22,421 nucleotides of DNA from Blastococcus sp. (GTDB lineage: Bacteria > Actinomycetota > Actinomycetes > Mycobacteriales > Geodermatophilaceae): assembly GCA_025963345.1 (NCBI GenBank), contig JAOPUS010000128.1:1-22421 (forward strand), in the 5' to 3' direction. Numbering within the stretch: the first letter of the stretch is position 1; the number at the start of each line of letters is the position of its first letter. A program made the translations under genes and the position numbers. Under the pieces are notes generated by a model, which saw only the letters and a list, made by a program, of their open reading frames with translations, made no database searches and was not told the DNA's origin. Of the stretch, positions 5,424 to 13,721 are shown in pieces.

Positions 5424-7787
5424 GTGCCGTCCGAGCGCGATCGCCCCGACACTCTCCCGCCCCGTGGGCTCGAGTCTGCCGCCGAGCTTGCCGGTGGCGG
5501 CGGAGCCGTCGCCACGGCCACCAGGGATGCCGACCACGGGCTCGGTCAGCAGGCCGGCATCGTCACCGCTGCCAGCGCCGCGGTCTCCGGTCATGGCGGC
5601 CGGACGGGGGCGCACGCGACCCTGCCGGGCGTCCTGGCGGACGTGCCGGTGGCCGTCGTCGTCATCGACCAGAAGTCCAGCTCGGTCATCTACGCCAACA
5701 CCGCCGCCGTCGAACTGGCCGGCAACGTGCGCCTCCCCGTCGATGCCGATGCCTGGGGCGCCGCGGCCGGTCTCACCGATCTCTCCGGGAGGCCGCTGGC
5801 GAGCAGCAGCGGCCCGCTGTCCACCGTCGCGCGGGGCCGGCCGATCACCGGCGAGGCCGTGCGCCTCTCGCCCGGTACGAGCACGGAGCGCCTCCGTGCC
5901 GACGCAGACGACGGCGATACCGACCAACTGCTCTGGGTCACCGGCTTCCCCCTGTCGCAGGTCGACAGCACCGAGCAGCTCGCCCTCGTCGTGTTCCTGC
6001 AGCTGGACCCGCTGGAGGAGACCGCCGACCCGGAGGCCTACCTCCAGGCACTGCGGGAACGCGCAGTCATCGCCACCGACATCACGTTCACCATCACCGA
6101 CCCGCGGGAGCCGGACAACCCGCTGGTGTGGGTCAACCCGTCGTTCACGCGGATCACCGGCTACGAGGCCGACGAGGTCGTCGGGCGCAACTGCCGCTTC
6201 CTGCAGGGGCCCGCGACCGACCCCGCCGCCCTGGCCGATCTCCGCAGCGCGCTGGACGAGCGGCGCACGGTGACCACGACGCTGCTCAACTACCGCAAGG
6301 ACGGCTCCCCCTTCTGGAACCAGCTGTCGGTCAGCCCGGTCTTCGACGGCGCGGGCACGCTCGTGAGCTTCGTCGGCGTGCAGACCGACGTCACCGAGCG
6401 CGTGCGGGTGGAGCGGGAGCGGGAGTCCGCCTTCGCCGCCGAGCAGGCCGCACGGCGGGAGGCCGAGCTGGCGCGCTCCATCGCCGAGCAGGCCCGGTCC
6501 GACGCCGAAAGGGCACAGTCCGACGCCGAGCGCGCGCAGGGCCGGCTCGCGTTGATGGCCGAGGCGACGAGCACGCTGATCGCGACGCTGGACATGACCG
6601 AACTGCTCGACCGGCTGGCCACGCTCTGCGTCCCCCGGCTCGCCGACTGGGTCTTCCTGACCCTGGTCGACCAGTACGGCGAGGTGCGGGAGACGGCGTC
6701 CCGCCACCGCGACGGCCGGCAGGCCGAGCTCCAGGAGTTCAGCACCCTGCACGCCCGGCACCTGCCGCCCTCGTCCCCGAGCCGGCGCAGCATCGCCACC
6801 TCCCGCTCGGTCCTGGTCGACGACCTGTCGCCCGAGGTCCGGGAGCAGCTGATCCTGCATCCGGGAGCGCGGGAGGCCTTCGAGAGGCTGGGCGGCACGT
6901 CCGCGCTGACCGTGCCCATGGTCGCCCGACGGCGGACGCTGGGCGCCCTCGCACTGGTCATGTCGTCACCGGACCGGACGTTCAGTCGGGACGACGTCGA
7001 GCTCGCCGAAGACCTTGCCGCGCGCGCCGCGCTCGCCATGGACAACGTCCGGCTCTACCAGCAGGAACACACCGTCGCCGACACCCTGCAGCGGTCCCTG
7101 CTGCCGGAGCTGCCGGAGGTCGCCGGCATCGAGTCGGCCGCCCATTACGTCAGCGCCTCGTCCGCCGCCGACGTCGGCGGTGACTTCTACGACCTGCTGG
7201 ACCTCCCGGACGGGTCCGTCGGCATCGCGGTTGGGGACGTCGTCGGCCACGACGTCGCGGCCGCGGCGGCCATGGGACACCTGCGCGGCGTGCTGCGAGC
7301 CGTCGTGTGGGAGGCCGACGACGCCGACCCGGGCGCCGTGCTGGCCCGGGTGGACCGGCTGGTCCAGGGGCTGCGGGTGGCCTCACTCGCGACGATGGTC
7401 TGGGTCCGGGCCGTGCGGCCGGTCCGGACGGGCGCGCCCTGGCGGGTGCACATCGCCAACGCCGGGCACCCGCCGATGCTGCTGCGCTCACCCGGTGGGG
7501 CGGTGCGGATTCTCGGCGAGGTGACCGGCCTGCTCGTGGGGGTCGACCACTCCACGCACCGGGAGACGCTGGTCCTCGACGTGCCCAGCGGGTCCACGCT
7601 GATCGCCTACACCGACGGGCTGATCGAGCGGCCGGGCCGGGACATGGACGAGGGCATCCACGAGCTCTGCGAGCGGGTGGCCACCGCCCCCGTGGACGCA
7701 GGCCCCCGCGAGCTCTGCGACGCAGCGGTCAGCGGGGCCCTCGACCACCGGGACGACGTCGCACTGATCGCCGTCCGCTTCGGCTGA
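5424..7787 (+). CDS. LOV-domain blue-light sensor with GAF and PP2C (SpoIIE-type) phosphatase
   Basis: A 787-residue cytoplasmic signalling protein. After a disordered leader comes a PAS-like domain (about 68-195). A LOV domain follows (about 215-328) with the flavin photoadduct motif GRNCRFLQG (Cys257), FMN-contacting Asn289 (LNYRKDG), Asn299 (FWNQL) and Gln320 (FVGVQTDVT). A charged Ala/Glu/Arg coiled coil (328-378) leads to a GAF-type domain (about 380-545) and a PPM/SpoIIE phosphatase (about 555-787) with metal-binding patterns VGGDFYD (Asp587), GDVVGHD (Asp605), AGHPPM, YTDGLIE and DDVALI. Blue light should form a Cys257-flavin bond and alter phosphatase activity, classically on an anti-sigma-factor antagonist (partner-switching control of a general-stress sigma factor). 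No kinase or antagonist is nearby. GTG 5424 fits a leaderless promoter. Confidence 0.93.
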   Translation: MPSERDRPDTLPPRGLESAAELAGGGGAVATATRDADHGLGQQAGIVTAASAAVSGHGGRTGAHATLPGVLADVPVAVVVIDQKSSSVIYANTAAVELAGNVRLPVDADAWGAAAGLTDLSGRPLASSSGPLSTVARGRPITGEAVRLSPGTSTERLRADADDGDTDQLLWVTGFPLSQVDSTEQLALVVFLQLDPLEETADPEAYLQALRERAVIATDITFTITDPREPDNPLVWVNPSFTRITGYEADEVVGRNCRFLQGPATDPAALADLRSALDERRTVTTTLLNYRKDGSPFWNQLSVSPVFDGAGTLVSFVGVQTDVTERVRVERERESAFAAEQAARREAELARSIAEQARSDAERAQSDAERAQGRLALMAEATSTLIATLDMTELLDRLATLCVPRLADWVFLTLVDQYGEVRETASRHRDGRQAELQEFSTLHARHLPPSSPSRRSIATSRSVLVDDLSPEVREQLILHPGAREAFERLGGTSALTVPMVARRRTLGALALVMSSPDRTFSRDDVELAEDLAARAALAMDNVRLYQQEHTVADTLQRSLLPELPEVAGIESAAHYVSASSAADVGGDFYDLLDLPDGSVGIAVGDVVGHDVAAAAAMGHLRGVLRAVVWEADDADPGAVLARVDRLVQGLRVASLATMVWVRAVRPVRTGAPWRVHIANAGHPPMLLRSPGGAVRILGEVTGLLVGVDHSTHRETLVLDVPSGSTLIAYTDGLIERPGRDMDEGIHELCERVATAPVDAGPRELCDAAVSGALDHRDDVALIAVRFG

Positions 7788-7808
7788 CGGAGCCCCACAA
7801 CGCCGGTC

Positions 7809-8318
7809 TCAGACCTCGCTGCGGCGCAGCAGGCCGTAGGCCCCACGGTGGAACAGCAGCGGACGGCGGTCCGGATCGGCGCCGAGGTCCAGCACGCGGG
7901 CCACCACGATGCTGTGGTCCCCGCCGTCGTACTCGGCCCACAGCTCGCCGTCGATCCAGGCGACGACGCCGTCGAGGACCGGTGACCCGTGGGCGCTGGG
8001 CAACCAGGGGACCCCGGCGAACTTGTCCGCCCCCGAGCGGGCGAAGTTCTGGGAGACGTCGTCCTGGCCCTCGGCCAGCACGTTCACGCAGAACCGGCCG
8101 ATCGCGCGCAGCTTCGGCCAGGTCCGCGACGTCCGCGCCGGGGCGAAGGCGACCAGGGGCGGGTCGAGCGACAGCGAGCTGAACGACTGGCAGGTGAACC
8201 CCGCCGGCCCGTCCTCGGTGACCGCCGTGACGACCGTGACCCCGGAGGCGAAGTGGCCCAGCACCTCGCGCATGACCTGCGGGTCGACGATCCGGGGGAC
8301 GTCGGGAGAGCCGGTCAT
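7809..8318 (-). CDS. Flavin reductase family protein (FMN-binding, HpaC-like)
   Basis: A 169-residue split-barrel FMN-binding protein. Family patterns are LGHFASGVTVVTA (residues 20-32), GFTCQSFSSLSLDPPLVAFAPA (40-61), FCVNVLAEGQ (77-85) and GDHSIVVARV (133-142, including the conserved GDH). Such proteins use NAD(P)H to reduce flavin for a partner monooxygenase, or act as flavoprotein oxidoreductases themselves. The ATG start overlaps the upstream gene's TGA (ATGA at 8315-8318), so expression is coupled to the HMG-CoA-lyase-like gene. No monooxygenase partner lies in the window, so the electron acceptor is unknown. It ends 21 bases from the convergent LOV gene. Confidence 0.9.
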   Translation of the reverse strand: MTGSPDVPRIVDPQVMREVLGHFASGVTVVTAVTEDGPAGFTCQSFSSLSLDPPLVAFAPARTSRTWPKLRAIGRFCVNVLAEGQDDVSQNFARSGADKFAGVPWLPSAHGSPVLDGVVAWIDGELWAEYDGGDHSIVVARVLDLGADPDRRPLLFHRGAYGLLRRSEV

Positions 8319-9253
8319 GCGCGGGCAGCAGCGGAGCGGGGGACCGACCGCCCGCCGGCGCGGTAGAGCGAACTGGGCAGTTCGTGGCCGACGGTCTGCT
8401 CGGTGACCCGGGCGGCGGCGAGGACGGCGTCGAGGTCCAGTCCGGTCCGCACGCCGGAGTCCTCCAGCATGTAGACCAGCTCCTCCGTGGCGATGTTGCC
8501 GCTGGCGCCGGGGGCGAACGGGCAGCCGCCGAGGCCGCCGATCGAGGAGTCCAGCTGGGTCACCCCCGCCTGGATGGCGGCCAGCGCGTTGGCCTGCCCG
8601 GTGCCGCGCGTGTTGTGGAAGTGCACGCCCACCGGGACGCCCGGGCACGCCCGGCGGACGGCGTCGAGCAGCTGCACCACCCGGAGCGGGGTGGTCGTGC
8701 CGATCGTGTCGCCCAGGCACAGCTGGTCGGCGCCGGCGGTGACCGCGGCCCGCGCCACGTCCACGGTGCGGGTGATCGGCGTGCGACCGTCGAACGGGCA
8801 GTCCCAGGCGGTGGCGATGATGACCTCGAGCGAGCCGCCTGCGCCGTGGGCGAGTCGGACGATCTCGCCGACCGCGTTCACGGCCTCGGCGGTGGAGCGG
8901 CCCGCGTTGGCGTGGCTGTGCCCGTCGGAGGCGGACACGACGTACTCGAGGTTCGCCACGCCGGCATCGACGGCCCGCACCGCGCCCCGGGCGTTGGCGA
9001 CCAGGGCCGACCACAGCACCCCGCCCCAGCGGGACAGCTCGGCGGCGACCTGGTCGGCGTCGGCGAGCGCGGGCACGGCCTTCGGCGACACGAAGGATGT
9101 CGCCTCGATCCGCCGGACGCCGGTGGCCACGAGGGCCTCCAGCATCTCCAGCTTGGCCTCCAGCGGAACGGGTGCCTCCAGCTGCAGCCCGTCGCGCATC
9201 CCGACCTCGCGGACGTCGACCGTCGTCGGCAGCACCAGGTCGAACTCGTTCAC
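8315..9253 (-). CDS. Hydroxymethylglutaryl-CoA lyase-family protein
   Basis: A 312-residue HMGL/DRE-TIM aldolase, which cleaves 3-hydroxy-3-methylglutaryl-CoA (leucine breakdown) or a related beta-hydroxy acyl-CoA. Visible landmarks are VREVGMRDGLQ with catalytic Arg20 and metal ligand Asp21, metal ligands His211 and His213 in VHFHNTRG, and the HMG-CoA lyase loop GGLGGCPFAPGASGN with catalytic Cys244. The catalytic set is complete and the length normal. GTG 9253 was chosen because GGAGG stands five bases upstream; two in-frame ATGs at 9283 and 9280 are alternatives adding about ten residues. First gene of a two-gene operon with the flavin reductase. Substrate could differ from HMG-CoA because no other leucine-pathway genes are adjacent. 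Confidence 0.9.
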   Translation of the reverse strand: MNEFDLVLPTTVDVREVGMRDGLQLEAPVPLEAKLEMLEALVATGVRRIEATSFVSPKAVPALADADQVAAELSRWGGVLWSALVANARGAVRAVDAGVANLEYVVSASDGHSHANAGRSTAEAVNAVGEIVRLAHGAGGSLEVIIATAWDCPFDGRTPITRTVDVARAAVTAGADQLCLGDTIGTTTPLRVVQLLDAVRRACPGVPVGVHFHNTRGTGQANALAAIQAGVTQLDSSIGGLGGCPFAPGASGNIATEELVYMLEDSGVRTGLDLDAVLAAARVTEQTVGHELPSSLYRAGGRSVPRSAAARA

Positions 9254-9416
9254 GCGCGCCTCCTCGTCGGCCGGGTCCATCATCCTGCACCCCTCGGCCG
9301 TTCCCCCGATGAGGCGACCCGGAGCGGTTCCGGGACTTCCGGTGGCGGGATCTGGGTTCCTGTCACGGAGGATGAACGTGACAGGCACGCAGTGGGCACA
9401 AGGGGGAGGTGAGGAC

Positions 9417-10313
9417 GTGATCGAGATGGTCGGTGCACCGCCCCCGGCGGACCGGCGGAGTGCCTTCGCCAACGCACCGATGGGGGTCGCCCTGACCACC
9501 CCGGACGGCGTGCTGGTCGACAGCAACCCCGCCCTCTGCCTGATGGTCGGCCGGACGACCGAGGAGCTCTACGGCCGATCGGTCCTCGACCTCGTCCTCC
9601 CCGAGGGCGTCGCGGCCGCGCGCGAGGCGCACCAGTCCCTGGTGGCCGCACCCACCCGCCCCATGCGGCACGAGACAAGGCTGCTGCGGGCCGACGGCAC
9701 CGACGTCCCTGTGCAGGTCACGGCATCGCGGGTCGAGGCGACGCCGGACGGCCAGCCCGCCCACCTGGTGATGATCGTCGAGGACATCACCGAGCGGAAG
9801 GCGCTCGAGGCCCAGCTGGTCCACCGCTCGCTGCACGACCCGCTGACCGGGCTGCCCAACCGCCTGCTGTTCCAGGACCGGCTCTGGCATGCGCTGGAGC
9901 GGGGCCGCCGCGAGAACACCCCGACCTGCGTGCTGATCACCGACCTCGACGGCTTCAAGGCGATCAACGACGAACTCGGTCACCCGATGGGCGACCTGGT
10001 GCTGGTGACCTTTGCCGAGCGGCTCCGCTCGGTGCTCCGGGCCAGCGACACGGCTGCCCGCCTGGGCGGCGACGAGTTCAGCATCGTCTGCGAGAACACC
10101 GAGCCGGCGGACGCCGAAGTCCTCGCCGATCGGCTGCGTGCCTCGGTGATCGAGCCGCTGCCCCTCAGCGGGACGACGGTGTCGATCGGCCTCAGCATCG
10201 GGATCGGCGCGGTGGCCGGGGGCCTAGAGCCCGGCGATGTCTACGACCGCGTCGTCCGCGAGGCCGACGACGCCATGTACGCCGACAAGTTGCGGCGCCG
10301 CCGGCTCCGCTGA
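9417..10313 (+). CDS. PAS-GGDEF diguanylate cyclase
   Basis: A 298-residue soluble sensor enzyme making cyclic di-GMP from two GTP. A PAS domain spans about residues 14-125 (FANAPMGVALTTPDGVLVDSNPAL ... VEDITERKALE) and the GGDEF domain about 133-292 (HDPLTGLPNR, DLDGFKAINDELGH). The active motif GGDEF is at 217-221, and the inhibitory I-site RxxD (Arg208-Asp211) lies exactly five residues before it, so product feedback inhibition is expected. No EAL domain and no membrane segment are present. GTG 9417 was chosen for the strong GGGGGAGG seven bases upstream; GTG 9378 (GGAGG spaced by six) and ATG 9372 are alternatives that add 13-15 residues. It is divergent from the lyase gene. The PAS ligand is unknown. 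Confidence 0.9.
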   Translation: MIEMVGAPPPADRRSAFANAPMGVALTTPDGVLVDSNPALCLMVGRTTEELYGRSVLDLVLPEGVAAAREAHQSLVAAPTRPMRHETRLLRADGTDVPVQVTASRVEATPDGQPAHLVMIVEDITERKALEAQLVHRSLHDPLTGLPNRLLFQDRLWHALERGRRENTPTCVLITDLDGFKAINDELGHPMGDLVLVTFAERLRSVLRASDTAARLGGDEFSIVCENTEPADAEVLADRLRASVIEPLPLSGTTVSIGLSIGIGAVAGGLEPGDVYDRVVREADDAMYADKLRRRRLR

Positions 10314-10646
10314 CCGACCGTCAGCAGCAGGGCGAACCCGACGAAGAACGCCAGCCCGACGAGCTCGTCGCCCGCAGCTCCAGCATGCCGGCGACCAGTG
10401 CGACCACTCGGACGGCGATCGACGCCACGGCCGACCGAACGGGATCCCCGCCGAGCGGCGCCGCAGGATCTCCGTCGCACCGGTGATCAGGCCAGCACGC
10501 CGGCCAGGAGCACCAGGGAGAACACGGTCGTCAGGCCGACGGTCACGAACCCGAGCACGCCCGCGGCCGTGGCCTGTCCCGGATGTAGCGGGCCGCAGGG
10601 CTCAACCGGGCGGCGGACCGTACTGCTGCTGCCCGTAGCCGTTCAC
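10300..10646 (-). pseudogene. Frameshifted remnant of a small membrane protein gene downstream of the MMPL gene
   Basis: A GTG at 10646, five bases after the MMPL stop, begins VNGYGQQQYGPPPG and then hits a TGA. The remaining protein is recovered only by changing frame. The segments, in order, are AAGVLGFVTVGLTTVFSLVL (membrane helix, frame +1), LITGATEILRRRSAGIPFG (original frame), AVASIAVRVVALVAGMLELR (third frame) and DELVGLAFFVGFALLLTVGQ (frame +1 again). Together they make a typical tail-Pro/Gln N-terminus plus three-to-four-helix membrane protein. About four indels are needed, so it is a decayed gene unless the assembly is faulty here. The 3' limit is approximate. Confidence 0.6.
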
Positions 10647-10651
10647 GCCGG

Positions 10652-12898
10652 TCAGTGTGCCGCCGCGACCGGCTCCCGGTCCGCAGCGACGGGCGCCGTG
10701 TCACCCAACCGGGCGCCCTCGACGTCCAGGTCCGGCAGGATCCGGTCCAGCCAGCGGGGCAGCCACCAGGCCGACCGGCCCAGCAGCGCGAGAACCGCGG
10801 GCACCAGCGTCATCCGGACCAGGAATGCGTCCACCAGGATGCCCACGGCCAGGCCGAAGGCGATGGCCTTCACGATGACGTCCTCGATGGTCACGAAGCT
10901 GGCGAAGACCGCGAACATGATCAGCGCGGCGGCGACCACCACGCGCGCCGCGTGCCGCGCCCCGGTGACCACGGCGTCGCGCGGGGCGGCTCCGTGCACG
11001 TACTCCTCGCGCATCCGGGAGACCAGGAAGACCTCGTAGTCCATGGCGAGGCCGAACAGCACCGCCATGAGGATGACCGGCAGGAAGCTGATCACCGGGC
11101 CGGTGGCCGGGACGCCGAGCAGGTCGCTCAGCCAGCCCCACTGGAACACCGCCACGACGGCACCGAACGAGGCGCCGACCGACAGCAGGAAGCCGGCCGC
11201 TGCCTTGATCGGCACGAGGATCGAGCGGAACACCAACAGCAGCAGGATCAGCGCCAGCCCGACCACGACCAGCGCGAAGGGCAGCAGCGCGTCGCCGAGC
11301 CGGTCGGAGACGTCGATGGCGACCGCGGTCTGTCCGGTGACCGCGATGTCCGTGCCGGTCCGCTGCTCGAGCCCGGGCGCCAGGTCGCGGATGTCGCCGA
11401 CGAGCGCGTTCGTCGCCTCCTCCTGCGGCCCGCTCTCCGGGATCACGGTGACGAGGGCGGTCGTGCCGCCGGGCAGCAGGGACGGCGCGGCGTAGGCGAC
11501 GTCGTCCAGACCCCCGGTGATCTCGCCGGACGTTCCGGAGGGCGCGCCACCGAGCGTGGCCGCGATCGCGCCGGCGGTCTGCTCGGCCGTCGCCGGGTCG
11601 AGGTTCTGCACCAGGACGACGAGCGGGCCGTTGAGGCCGGGCCCGAAGTTGTCCGAGATCAGGTCGTAGGCCTGCCGCTGCGTGGTGTCGGGCGCGGCGG
11701 TGGAGTTGTCGGGCAGGGCCAGCCGCAGTTGCGGCGCCGGGATCGCGAGGACGACGAGCCCGGCGAGGACGACCAGCACCGTCAGCAGCGGCCGGCGGGT
11801 GACCAGCCGGGTCCAGCGGGCGCCCATCGAGCCGCCCGCTCCCGTGGTCTCGCGGGCGTCGGCCTGCTCCCGCCGGGCCGACCGGGAGCCGGGCTTGGGG
11901 GCGAGCCGCTGCCCGGCGAAGCCGAGCAGCGCGGGCAGCAGGGTGAGGGCGACGAGGACGGCGACCAGCACGGTCCCTGCGGCACCCACGCCCATGACCG
12001 TGAGGAACGGGATACCGACGACGGCGAGGCCCGAGAGGGCGATGACGACGGTCAGACCCGCGAAGACGACAGCGGAGCCGGCGGTGCCGGTGGCCCGGGC
12101 CGCCGATTCCTCGGGGTCCATGCCGTTGGCCAGCTGTGTGCGGTGCCGGGACAGGATGAACAGCGAGTAGTCGATCCCCACCGCGAGGCCGATCATCAGC
12201 GCCAGCGTGGGGGCGGTCGAGGACAGCGTGACCACGTTGGACGTGAGCAGCAGCCCACCCATCCCGACGCCGATGCCGACGATCGCCGTCAGCAGGTTCA
12301 TCCCGGCGGCCAGCAGCGAACCGAAGGTCAAGACCAGCACGAGGACCGCGACGATCACGCCGACGAACTCGGTCGCCCCGATGGTCACGCCGGTGGAGCC
12401 GAAGACGTCCCCGCCGACGGCGACCTCGAGACCGGCGTCGCTCGCCGCCTCCGTCGAGGCCTGCAGGGCGTCGAGGCTGCCGCTGTCGAGCCGCTCGCGT
12501 TCCACGCCGAACCCGACGGTGGCCAGCGCCGCCTGCCCGTCGGGGCTCAGGGCCGAGCTGTCGAACGGGCTGACCACGGAGTCCACCTGGGGTGCCTGCC
12601 GGGCAGCGGCGACGACCTCCTCGATCGCCGCGGCGTAGGCCGGGTCCATCACCGTCGAGCCGTCGGGCGCGACGAAGACGATCTGCGCGCTTGCCCCGCC
12701 GGCGCCCGGCGACGCCGCGGCGAGCCTGTCGAGCGCGTCCTGCGACTCCGAGCCGGGGATGGTGAACCGGTCGTCGAAGGAGCTGCCGACCGTGATCAGC
12801 AGGGTCACGACCGTGCCGAGGACGGCCAGCCACGCCACCGAGACGAGACCGCGGTGGCGAAAGGAGGCGCGGCCGAGCCGCGCGAGGAAGGAGCTCAT
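10652..12898 (-). CDS. MMPL-family RND transporter
   Basis: A 748-residue inner membrane transporter with two repeated halves. Each half has one helix (about 18-38 and 370-388), a large external domain, and a block of five helices (first block about 175-325). The proton-relay Asp-Tyr pairs typical of MmpL proteins are visible: GLAVGIDYSLFILSRHR (Asp243-Tyr244) and the C-terminal FGLAMDYEVFLVSRMREE. Members export lipids or drugs using proton motive force. ATG 12898 was chosen since MSSFLARLGRASFRHR is a standard family start. It begins 34 bases after the TetR stop on the same strand, so the pair forms an operon. Cargo is unknown; no lipid biosynthesis genes are adjacent, which favours an efflux role. 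Confidence 0.93.
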   Translation of the reverse strand: MSSFLARLGRASFRHRGLVSVAWLAVLGTVVTLLITVGSSFDDRFTIPGSESQDALDRLAAASPGAGGASAQIVFVAPDGSTVMDPAYAAAIEEVVAAARQAPQVDSVVSPFDSSALSPDGQAALATVGFGVERERLDSGSLDALQASTEAASDAGLEVAVGGDVFGSTGVTIGATEFVGVIVAVLVLVLTFGSLLAAGMNLLTAIVGIGVGMGGLLLTSNVVTLSSTAPTLALMIGLAVGIDYSLFILSRHRTQLANGMDPEESAARATGTAGSAVVFAGLTVVIALSGLAVVGIPFLTVMGVGAAGTVLVAVLVALTLLPALLGFAGQRLAPKPGSRSARREQADARETTGAGGSMGARWTRLVTRRPLLTVLVVLAGLVVLAIPAPQLRLALPDNSTAAPDTTQRQAYDLISDNFGPGLNGPLVVLVQNLDPATAEQTAGAIAATLGGAPSGTSGEITGGLDDVAYAAPSLLPGGTTALVTVIPESGPQEEATNALVGDIRDLAPGLEQRTGTDIAVTGQTAVAIDVSDRLGDALLPFALVVVGLALILLLLVFRSILVPIKAAAGFLLSVGASFGAVVAVFQWGWLSDLLGVPATGPVISFLPVILMAVLFGLAMDYEVFLVSRMREEYVHGAAPRDAVVTGARHAARVVVAAALIMFAVFASFVTIEDVIVKAIAFGLAVGILVDAFLVRMTLVPAVLALLGRSAWWLPRWLDRILPDLDVEGARLGDTAPVAADREPVAAAH

Positions 12899-12932
12899 GG
12901 GAAGGGCGTTCTCCGGATCGGTGGGACGGCGC

Positions 12933-13571
12933 TCAGGACGTGACGGCGGAGCGCAGCAGAAGCAGCAGCGCGGTGCGTTCGAGGTCGGAGGTGAGGTCGG
13001 CGGCACGGTTGCCGCTCCGGTCGCCGGCGGAGACCTGTTGCAGGACGAGACCGCCGTGCATGGCCAGGAGGACGCAGGCGAGCTGGCCGGCCGGGACCAC
13101 CAGGCGGAGACCTGCGCGGGCGGCGCCGCGCTCGATCAACTCGGCGAGCTGGGTCTGCAGGGCCGCCATGTGCTCACGCAGTGCGGCGGCGGCCTCGGGG
13201 TGCCGGCTGGCGTGCAGCTGGTACTCCGCGTGCACCAGGACCCAGGTCCGGTCGGCACGGAACGTGGAGAGACAGGCCTCGACGGCGGCGGTGACCGGGT
13301 CCGTCTCCTCCTCGATGCCGACGAGGAGCTGTTCGGCGCGGTCCAGCTCGCGCGCGGTCTCGCGGGCGAAGAGCGCCCCGAACAGCTCGTCCTTGGTGCG
13401 GAAGCTGGAGTAGAAGGCGCCGCGGGTGAAGCCGCCGCGGCTGCAGATGTCCTCGACGCTGGCCGCCGCGAAGCCGATCTCGGCGAACGTCTCGAGCGCC
13501 GCGTCCAGCAGCCGTTCCACGGTCTCCGCGCGGCGGCGCTTGGGGCGCGCCTCGCTCTCTTGGACGGTCAC
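12933..13571 (-). CDS. TetR-family transcriptional regulator
   Basis: A 212-residue repressor. The N-terminal helix-turn-helix domain is clear: RAETVERLLDAALETFAEIGFAAASVEDICSRGGFTRGAFYSSFRTKDELFGALF (about residues 14-68). The C-terminal helical domain should bind a small-molecule inducer and dimerise. GTG 13571 was chosen because basic residues and the first helix follow at once and because a TACAGT -10 hexamer ends 8 bases upstream, indicating a leaderless transcript. A longer in-frame start at 13871 would run through the operator and the palindromic repeat and is rejected. It precedes and probably represses the MMPL transporter gene and itself. Confidence 0.92.
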   Translation of the reverse strand: MTVQESEARPKRRRAETVERLLDAALETFAEIGFAAASVEDICSRGGFTRGAFYSSFRTKDELFGALFARETARELDRAEQLLVGIEEETDPVTAAVEACLSTFRADRTWVLVHAEYQLHASRHPEAAAALREHMAALQTQLAELIERGAARAGLRLVVPAGQLACVLLAMHGGLVLQQVSAGDRSGNRAADLTSDLERTALLLLLRSAVTS

Positions 13572-13579
13572 GATGCAGA

Positions 13580-13611
13580 ACTGTATTGAATACGTCGGCG
13601 CATCCGATACA
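13580..13611 (-). promoter_or_regulatory. Promoter and probable operator of the TetR-MMPL operon
   Basis: On the minus strand TACAGT (13585-13580) fits the TANNNT -10 consensus 8 bases before the GTG. Overlapping it, TGTATTGAATACG (13582-13594) is matched on the opposite side of a 4-base spacer by CGCATCCGATACA (13599-13611), 10 of 13 positions pairing. A repressor dimer bound here would block RNA polymerase, so autoregulation is likely. The TetR-operator link is inference from position. Confidence 0.6.
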
Positions 13612-13645
13612 GGGGTGCATCGAGAATCGTGCGGCCACACCCCCA

Positions 13646-13669
13646 GGGCAGAAATGGCCATTTCTGCCC
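13646..13669. repeat. 24-bp perfect palindrome, left copy
   Basis: GGGCAGAAATGG followed directly by its reverse complement CCATTTCTGCCC. It is identical over all 24 bases to the copy at 14580-14603. The pair encloses the DUF559 gene. It lies between the TetR operator and that gene. Confidence 0.9.
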
Positions 13670-13721
13670 CGCCTGTGGACGGCGACAGCGAGCGAGGCCG
13701 GTCGGCGGGCATCCTCCCGCC

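Noticed and set aside
7809..9290. A 493-codon open frame on the minus strand spanning the flavin reductase and lyase genes
   Set aside because: Its N-terminal two-thirds is Arg/Gly/Pro-rich shadow of the HMG-CoA-lyase frame; only the last 169 codons form a real protein.
10655..12943. A 762-codon plus-strand open frame opposite the MMPL gene
   Set aside because: Composition is Arg/Gly/Asp/Gln/His-rich low complexity, typical of antisense frames in GC-rich DNA; the opposite strand has a perfect MMPL protein.
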